Source of the DNA: Owenia fusiformis
Lineage: Eukaryota; Annelida; Polychaeta; Sabellida; Oweniidae
Direction: 5' to 3'
NCBI GenBank assembly: GCA_903813345.2
Contig: CAIIXF020000005.1
Span: 15,505,375-15,569,374 of the forward strand
DNA length: 64,000 nt
Positions 58,909 through 64,000 of this stretch are shown here, in pieces; position 1 is the first letter of the stretch, and the number at the start of each line of letters is the position of its first letter. The notes under the pieces were generated by a model. It did not search any database, had not been told where the DNA came from, and saw nothing but the letters and a program-made list of their open reading frames with translations. Position numbers and translations under genes: made by a program.

Positions 58909-59319
58909 ATGAGTATGGAGCAGTACATTTTCTTAGACAGTCAAGATTCTACAGAGTACTTCCCATTTAATACTGCAAACAGATTTACAGTAAAGCTACC
59001 TTCTTACTTAGCCTTCGAGGGAAATTGGAGTGTAGGGTTAGTGGAAGTCAACACATCTTCTCTACAAAACAATGATATTAAATACCTGGACATATTTTGT
59101 GATATCGTTAACGAAAGTATTTGTCATGGTAAAAAGCTACCTCTGCTGAGAAGAATCAATCCCAGTGAAGGATTGAAAATATTTAGCCCTATTATTTATT
59201 TTCCCCTTAATCGTTCAGAAGTGGATAGGATCTTAGTATATTTAAGAGGTAGTGACAATCAATCCGTAGCATTTGACAACAAGAGGTTGACTTGTACGTT
59301 ACATTTTAAAAAGAATTGA
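58909..59319 (+). CDS. Small capsid-type protein, penton-like (set B)
   Basis: 136 residues, ATG at 58909. Colinear with the set A protein at 56006 (FLDSQDSTEYFPFNTANRFT, LPSYLAFEGNWSVGLVEV, YLDIFCDIVN, PLNRSEVDRILVYLRG, LTCTLHFKKN). Alternating hydrophobic strands fit a single jelly-roll capsid subunit. Its stop TGA overlaps the next start (TGATG at 59317-59321). Confidence 0.6.
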   Translation: MSMEQYIFLDSQDSTEYFPFNTANRFTVKLPSYLAFEGNWSVGLVEVNTSSLQNNDIKYLDIFCDIVNESICHGKKLPLLRRINPSEGLKIFSPIIYFPLNRSEVDRILVYLRGSDNQSVAFDNKRLTCTLHFKKN

Positions 59320-59534
59320 TGGAGTGGCAAGAATTGGTTGACAGTGTTACATCTGTGGAACAATATAAAACTTCCATAGACACCATGTTTGAAGATGGAA
59401 TCATCAACCGAGGCAGAATCTATATTATCATTCAGTTTACCATTGATATGTGTGTAAAAATTCCTGATAGTCAGAACTTGTTGCAGGAGATGTGTGTCAA
59501 CAAAATTAACTCCCTGATAAATTCATCTATATAA
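59319..59534 (+). CDS. 71-residue viral protein of unknown role (set B)
   Basis: ATG at 59319 shares two bases with the previous stop. The protein begins MEWQELVDSVTSVEQYKTSI and has a hydrophobic middle (IYIIIQFTIDMCV). No clear set A counterpart and no family is recognised. The overlap suggests reinitiation, or translation from its own mRNA. Confidence 0.55.
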   Translation: MEWQELVDSVTSVEQYKTSIDTMFEDGIINRGRIYIIIQFTIDMCVKIPDSQNLLQEMCVNKINSLINSSI

Positions 59535-59590
59535 ATAGAAAGACAATACAATCGATTCATTTATGAAACTGCAACCGATGTGAACACATC

Positions 59591-59941
59591 ATGCCTAAAA
59601 TAGTGCCTTACGTAGACAATCCGCAAGTGTGGAAGAAGTTTATACGGGCCCAAGTAGAAGGCCGAGTCATCGATCATGCTGGATATGGTAAGCGAGGAAA
59701 ATTAAAGTGGATACCAGTGTCATCTGTTCGCGAACCGATCGTTCAACACATCAGTCCTACAGAAGCCGTGGTACAGAGAGCCAAAGCTGAAATAGAGAGA
59801 CAGCAACAAGAGTCACCTGATCAGGAAACTCTGTATAAGCGTAAGAGAAAGGCAAAAACATCAGTTCCAAAGAAACCACCGAGCAAGAAACATAAAGGAG
59901 AGTTTAGAGCACAATACAAACAATGGACTCCTTCAAAATAG
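59591..59941 (+). CDS. Small basic viral protein (set B)
   Basis: 116 residues, ATG at 59591. Conserved with set A: VWKKFIRAQVEGRV, KWIPVSSVREP, ISPTEAVVQRAKAEIERQQQ. The C-terminal third is highly basic with a nuclear-signal pattern (KRKRKAK, KKPPSKKHK). Its last 19 nt overlap the start of the major capsid gene. A core or DNA-binding virion protein is a reasonable guess from charge and position only. Confidence 0.6.
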   Translation: MPKIVPYVDNPQVWKKFIRAQVEGRVIDHAGYGKRGKLKWIPVSSVREPIVQHISPTEAVVQRAKAEIERQQQESPDQETLYKRKRKAKTSVPKKPPSKKHKGEFRAQYKQWTPSK

Positions 59942-61266
59942 AAAACAGCGCAGATCTAGTGGCGGACAATCTTCAACTTTTCAAAACACCTCTTACTCAG
60001 AGCAGTGTGACTTCAGTCAACTTTGTGGAAATACGCCCAGTGAACCCATTGATCGATGGCAGCCCTGTGGAATTTGTCATACCCAACAACTCTTCTCAAT
60101 ATGTAGACCTCAAGGGAACCAAACTGTATGTGAAAGCCAAAGTCACCAAAGATGATGGCACGGATCTGGATTTTTCAACGAATACCTCCAATGTAGCACC
60201 TGTGACTGGATGGTTACACGCTCTGTGGCAACAAGTCGAGCTACAATTGAACCAGCAGAACATAGCCTCGTCCATACAATTTTACCCTTACAAAGCACAC
60301 ATCAAGGCACTTTTGAATTTTCCGCCAGAGGCCCATCACTCTCGCCTCAAGTCTCACTTTTTCTATATGGATGAACCCACTATTGCGAACTCGTTTTACA
60401 TGGATAGTGGCAATGCGCAGTCAGGAAACAATAATGGTCTTAAAAGAAGATTTATCGAGACCCTTCAATCTGGTATCGTAGACATGCAAGGAAGAATGTT
60501 CGAGGATGTGTTTGACATGGATCGACTACTGTTAAATGGAGTGGAAATCAAAATCAAATTGACGCCCACCAGAGATGCATTCCAGCTCATGTCAGATGGA
60601 GATGGAGCTGATTTCAAAGTGAAACTTTTAGACGTCTATCTGAGGGTGCCCATGAAAACTCTATCACCTAGCATTTTAGCTGCCTACGAGGAAGAGTTGA
60701 AAACGAAGAATGCCATCTATCCCTACGACGAAAATCAGATCAAAGCATACACTATTCCTGCTGGACAGCAATCCTTCTCGATCGACGATGCTTTTCAAGG
60801 AACCGTTCCCTCTCGGCTGATATGTTTCATGGTTAAGTCAGCTGCTGTCACGGGTTCCTACAAACTAAACCCCTTCAATTACCACCACTTCCGGGTCAAT
60901 TACCTGGATGTTAGCGTGAACGGGTCAAGCGTTCCCGAGGTTGCCTTGAGACCCACGTTTGGTACTGCACCCATTGAACATCTATGCATTAGAGAGTACG
61001 ATCGCCTATTTTCTGACCTGGAGGAGGATCAAGGGCTCATCATCACACCGCCTTTATTTCAGGACGGATACTCCCTGTTCAAGTTTGACCTTCAGGCTCA
61101 GGATAAAACGGGCAACGGGTTGACATTTCCACTTATTAAGAGAGGAAACGTCAGAGTGAGCATACAGTTTGCCGTGCCTCTAGAGGAACCCACCAATCTC
61201 ATGCTGATGGCTACGTTTCCTCAAAAGTTCGAAGTGAATGCACAGAGAAATATTTTCCTCCAGTAA
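59923..61266 (+). CDS. Polinton major capsid protein (set B)
   Basis: 447 residues, ATG at 59923, intact. It belongs to the capsid-protein family often labelled F54H12.2-like in invertebrate genomes, thought to form the double jelly roll of Polinton/adintovirus capsids. Visible family blocks: FVEIRPVNPLIDGSPVEF, IPNNSSQYVDL, LHALWQQVELQLN, YPYKAHIKALLNF, VDMQGRMFEDVF, NGVEIKIKLTPTRDAF, LNPFNYHHF and VRVSIQFAVPLEEPTNLML. The gene starts inside the previous frame and ends 2 nt before the protease ATG, as expected for a compact virus operating as one morphogenesis module. Confidence 0.85.
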   Translation: MDSFKIENSADLVADNLQLFKTPLTQSSVTSVNFVEIRPVNPLIDGSPVEFVIPNNSSQYVDLKGTKLYVKAKVTKDDGTDLDFSTNTSNVAPVTGWLHALWQQVELQLNQQNIASSIQFYPYKAHIKALLNFPPEAHHSRLKSHFFYMDEPTIANSFYMDSGNAQSGNNNGLKRRFIETLQSGIVDMQGRMFEDVFDMDRLLLNGVEIKIKLTPTRDAFQLMSDGDGADFKVKLLDVYLRVPMKTLSPSILAAYEEELKTKNAIYPYDENQIKAYTIPAGQQSFSIDDAFQGTVPSRLICFMVKSAAVTGSYKLNPFNYHHFRVNYLDVSVNGSSVPEVALRPTFGTAPIEHLCIREYDRLFSDLEEDQGLIITPPLFQDGYSLFKFDLQAQDKTGNGLTFPLIKRGNVRVSIQFAVPLEEPTNLMLMATFPQKFEVNAQRNIFLQ

Positions 61267-61268
61267 AC

Positions 61269-61718
61269 ATGTGGAGCAAAGACATCGAGACACTACTGAG
61301 ATGTCATCCTAACACCGAAAACTCATTTCTGGGAGTATTTTCTAAAGACACCATACCGCTTACATTTAGCGAAAATGAATGCTTCGTGGTGAACACTAAT
61401 CCTAGTTGGAATTACACTGTTGGACACTGGACTGTTTACTATGGTGGAGATGATCACATAGAGTTCTTCGACCCCCTGGGACTTACACCTCGTGTTTACG
61501 GATTTCCAAACTTTGAAGCACGAATGAAAATTAATACCACTGCACTGCAAGGAGATGAAAGTAAACTGTGTGGAGAATTTTGCATCCTCTACATTTTGCT
61601 GAGAACTGAAGGAAAATCCATGAGCACTATTGTACATAAACTATTTACTAAAGACTATATCGTGAATGATAAGATTGTAAGGAAATGTATATCACAACTC
61701 AGAAACTATTGTAAATAA
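61269..61718 (+). CDS. Adenain-like cysteine protease (set B)
   Basis: 149 residues, ATG at 61269. Ulp1/adenain-type active site: His53 in VGHWTVYY, Asp68 in EFFDPLG, Gln94 in TALQGDE and Cys105 in KLCGEFCILYIL. Order and spacing match the adenovirus-type fold in reduced form. In the family it matures capsid proteins. It follows the capsid gene by 2 nt. AATAAA hexamers occur just downstream (about 61750 and 61768). Confidence 0.9.
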   Translation: MWSKDIETLLRCHPNTENSFLGVFSKDTIPLTFSENECFVVNTNPSWNYTVGHWTVYYGGDDHIEFFDPLGLTPRVYGFPNFEARMKINTTALQGDESKLCGEFCILYILLRTEGKSMSTIVHKLFTKDYIVNDKIVRKCISQLRNYCK

Positions 61719-61836
61719 ATCCTACACTACATTGTTAATCAAACTGAAAATAAAATTGTTTCTCAAATAAATGTTTGTTAGCTTTATAATCCCTTGATTG
61801 TTGAGACAGGAATCATTTTATTCTAAAATCTGAAGC

Positions 61837-62982
61837 ATGAAGAAGTCCAAAGTCAAAGAAGAAAAACATTCTTCGGATAAGAAGAGTAAACCTAAATTGC
61901 CGTCACTATCCAAGGCAAAATCGAAGATTCTCAAGAAAAACTACTATGATACAGACAAACCAGGGTCCTATGCTGGATTTTCTCAACTCTGGCACGAGGT
62001 GAAAGATGAAGGCATATCCAAAGACGAACTGAAACATTGGCTTTCCTCTCAAGACTCTTATACCCTTTACCGAAAAGCTAAAAAGAAATATAAACGCAGA
62101 CAAGTCGAAGTGAGGCATATTGACGAACAATGGGATGTAGACACCGGGGTTTTTCTTGACCTGGCCTCTCAAAATGATGGCTATCGCTATGTTGCTTTCT
62201 TTATTGATACACTGAGCAAGTATCTATGGCTAGAACCCCTTAAAACTAAAAAAGCAGGGGAGATGGTACAAGCCATGCAACGTGTACTGGCCAAGGGGCG
62301 TAAGCCTGGGCGTTTGAGGTCTGACCAAGGTCGTGAGTATGACAACCGATTGGTTAGAGCATTCCTGAAGGAGCAGAATATATGGTATTTTACGACCAGA
62401 TCAGATGTCAAAGCCAACTTTTCTGAGAGGGTTATTCGTACTGTAAAAGCTAAAATGAATCGTTACTTCTTCGAGAAGGGTAATGGGCGTTTCATCGACA
62501 AGCTTCAAGATTTTGCCGATTCTTACAATGCCAGCTTTCATAGAACCATTCAGATGGCCCCCGAGGAAGTCAACGGGGAAAATGAACTGAAGGTGTGGGA
62601 GACCATTTACTTAAAAAATCGAAAAAAATCTAAACCAGTTCGATTCAAGTTTGAGGTGGGAGACACCGTCCGTATTTCTGCTTATCGCGGTGTTTTTGAC
62701 AGAGGCTTCGACCAGAGCTGGAGCCAAGAGCATTTTGTCATCAAGGGAAGAAGAGACACTCGACCCCCTGTGTACTCCTTGGTAGACAGCACTGGAGAAG
62801 ATCTAGAAGGTAATTTCTACGAAGATGAATTGCAAAAGATTCAACCACCTCAACAATTCAGAATTGAAAAAGTGTTAAAAAGACGTAGGCGTGGACAGAA
62901 GCGACAAGTGTTAGTATCTTGGAAAGGTTATCCTGCAAAATTTAACACCTGGATAAGTGAAGCTCGGGTCAAGGATTTATAA
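61837..62982 (+). CDS. Polinton integrase with chromodomain (set B)
   Basis: 381 residues, ATG at 61837, intact. Asp in EQWDVDTGVF (about D102), Asp163 in RSDQGREYDN and Glu197 in SERVIRTVKAKM form the DDE site. The first about 35 residues are Lys-rich. The C terminus has the chromodomain FRIEKVLKRRRRG then VSWKGYPAKFNTWI. It is as long as the set A integrase and similar throughout, but clearly diverged. It is on the same strand as the rest of set B. Confidence 0.93.
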   Translation: MKKSKVKEEKHSSDKKSKPKLPSLSKAKSKILKKNYYDTDKPGSYAGFSQLWHEVKDEGISKDELKHWLSSQDSYTLYRKAKKKYKRRQVEVRHIDEQWDVDTGVFLDLASQNDGYRYVAFFIDTLSKYLWLEPLKTKKAGEMVQAMQRVLAKGRKPGRLRSDQGREYDNRLVRAFLKEQNIWYFTTRSDVKANFSERVIRTVKAKMNRYFFEKGNGRFIDKLQDFADSYNASFHRTIQMAPEEVNGENELKVWETIYLKNRKKSKPVRFKFEVGDTVRISAYRGVFDRGFDQSWSQEHFVIKGRRDTRPPVYSLVDSTGEDLEGNFYEDELQKIQPPQQFRIEKVLKRRRRGQKRQVLVSWKGYPAKFNTWISEARVKDL

Positions 62983-63016
62983 ACAGCAGTAAACTACATT
63001 CACCAACATTTAAGAG

Positions 63017-63679
63017 ATGACTTGGTGGGAGAAGGAGAGCCTATTTCCATTTGAAGCCTGCAGCAGTTTTTGCATCAGTGGTGCCACAAACTGTGGCAAA
63101 ACCTCCATGGTGTATCGAATCTTGAAAGAGAAAGATGGCATGTTCACCAAACCCGTGGATGAGATCCTTTATTGTTACGGGATCTGGCAGCCTTTATTCA
63201 ACGAAATGGAAAATGATTTAAAAATAGATATGCATGAGGGACTACCATCGGAAGATATGCTTGAAGAATTGACTCGAGAAAGTCGACATTGTCTTATCGT
63301 GCTAGATGACCTAATGGATATGGTAGTGAAAGATCCAAAGATGTCACTACTATTCACCCAAGGGACCCATCATCGATGCATCAGTGTAATTTTCCTCACG
63401 CAGAATCTTTTTCCCCAGGGGAAGAGCGCTCGTAATATTGCGCTTAACACACAATATTTGGTGATGTTTGGAAACATCAGAGCATCTTCACAAATAGAGC
63501 ACTTAGGACGTCAGCTGTTTCCTGGTAAATCTAAGATTTTGATTTCTGCCTGGCAAGATGCCACCAGTAGTCCCTATGGTTACCTCGTAGTTGATATGAC
63601 TCCAAACACTGATAATGAGAAGAGGATAAGGACCCGTATATTTCCTGGGGAAGACAGTTTTGTGTATTCTATAAAATAA
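63017..63679 (+). CDS. Polinton packaging ATPase, standard short form (set B)
   Basis: 220 residues, ATG at 63017. Walker A GATNCGKTS (22-30), Walker B LIVLDDLM (93-100), and a conserved THHRCISVIFLTQNLFPQGK block. The N terminus starts directly before the core (MTWWEKESLFPFEACSSFCI), without zinc fingers. AATAAA overlaps the stop region. Set A's version has the same core with two added fingers. Confidence 0.9.
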   Translation: MTWWEKESLFPFEACSSFCISGATNCGKTSMVYRILKEKDGMFTKPVDEILYCYGIWQPLFNEMENDLKIDMHEGLPSEDMLEELTRESRHCLIVLDDLMDMVVKDPKMSLLFTQGTHHRCISVIFLTQNLFPQGKSARNIALNTQYLVMFGNIRASSQIEHLGRQLFPGKSKILISAWQDATSSPYGYLVVDMTPNTDNEKRIRTRIFPGEDSFVYSIK

Positions 63680-63742
63680 AAGTATATGTTAGTGTAAAAG
63701 TTATTCATTTATTCAACTGACAAGGGAGAGAAAACATATACT

Positions 63743-64000
63743 ATGAGCAAGAAAGTGGTAGTGGTGCCCTACGAAAAGTACCAGAAACTGATCGAGCCAA
63801 AGACTGAAACAGTAGAAAAGAAGGACAGTTTCTCTCAAACTGAAAATCTAGAGACAACAACTGCAGAAGAGGCTCAAGTGTTCAAGGAACAAACAACTGA
63901 GGCACAACCCTGGACATTAAACGACACAGAGAAAGTAAATGAAACTTCGAAGAGAGTTAGAATCTTGAAAAGACCTTTACTTCCTCCTCCGGGTCAACCT
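63743..64000 (+). CDS. Unrecognised viral protein, runs off the window
   Basis: ATG at 63743 opens a frame of 86 codons that is still open at the window end. It begins MSKKVVVVPYEKYQKLIEPK, has a Thr/Glu/Gln-rich low-complexity middle, and reaches RVRILKRPLLPPPGQP. The position after the ATPase fits a further structural or core gene. No family is recognised. Confidence 0.6.
   Translation, partial: MSKKVVVVPYEKYQKLIEPKTETVEKKDSFSQTENLETTTAEEAQVFKEQTTEAQPWTLNDTEKVNETSKRVRILKRPLLPPPGQP

Larger units (their letters stand above)
48764..64000. mobile_element. Polinton/adintovirus-like region, two gene sets, incomplete
   Basis: Contains the Polinton hallmark genes: packaging ATPase, retroviral-type integrase with chromodomain, adenain-like protease, double-jelly-roll-type major capsid protein and a small capsid-type protein. 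Set A runs 48764-57548; set B runs about 57774 to beyond 64000. The two sets are different lineages: homologous proteins align but are far from identical, and the integrases face opposite ways. No protein-primed DNA polymerase B, no terminal inverted repeat and no target duplication is visible. The ALDH5A1 gene continues into it from the left, which points to insertion in a host intron rather than a contaminating free virus. Confidence 0.88.

Noticed and set aside
1-64000. CRISPR arrays, rRNA genes, bacterial operons
   Set aside because: Introns, metazoan gene families and the repeat types show eukaryotic DNA; the only regular array has 68-70-bp units without spacers.

Overview
This is an AT-rich nuclear window from an animal. 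It has spliceosomal introns of 0.1 to 8 kb with GT/AG borders, four conserved metazoan genes, and dense mobile DNA: foldback elements, many MITEs, a LINE, a tRNA-derived SINE and Polinton (Maverick)-type virus-like DNA. The gene set and the repeat-rich introns suggest a marine invertebrate such as a mollusc, hemichordate, echinoderm or brachiopod. I cannot place it more closely from the sequence alone.

Layout. (1) 167-24741, plus: most of AASS (bifunctional lysine-ketoglutarate reductase/saccharopine dehydrogenase). I mapped 22 exon positions; the first coding exon or exons lie before the window. One position is served by two alternative 111-nt exons. Its introns hold a 5.2-kb foldback element, a 20-unit minisatellite built on a splice acceptor, and several MITEs. 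(2) 27780-36737, minus: complete nine-exon QNG1 (queuosine salvage, DUF2419). One intron holds a second foldback element and a 5'-truncated LINE. (3) 37434-38645, minus: intronless PTAR1 (protein prenyltransferase alpha-subunit repeats). (4) 38.7-45.1 kb: intergenic or 5' sequence with MITEs and a GGTT/GATT-type simple repeat. (5) 45149-47537, plus: five exons of ALDH5A1 (succinate-semialdehyde dehydrogenase), interrupted in an intron by the following region. (6) about 47.9-64.0 kb: Polinton/adintovirus-like DNA that runs off the window.

The viral region holds two unlike capsid-gene sets in tandem. Set A (48.8-57.5 kb) has a packaging ATPase with zinc fingers at both ends, a chromodomain integrase on the minus strand, a small capsid-type protein, a frameshifted basic protein and a truncated major capsid protein. 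It is interrupted by a 4-kb inverted-repeat transposon that carries a decayed gene. Set B (57.8-64 kb) is compact and mostly intact: small capsid protein, 71-aa protein, basic protein, major capsid protein, adenain-like protease, integrase, ATPase and an open frame that reaches the window end. No DNA polymerase B and no outer terminal repeat is visible, so the element is larger than what is seen.

AASS (lysine degradation) and ALDH5A1 (GABA shunt) are mitochondrial catabolic genes; QNG1 and PTAR1 act in queuine salvage and protein geranylgeranylation. The sequence does not show that their proximity is functional.
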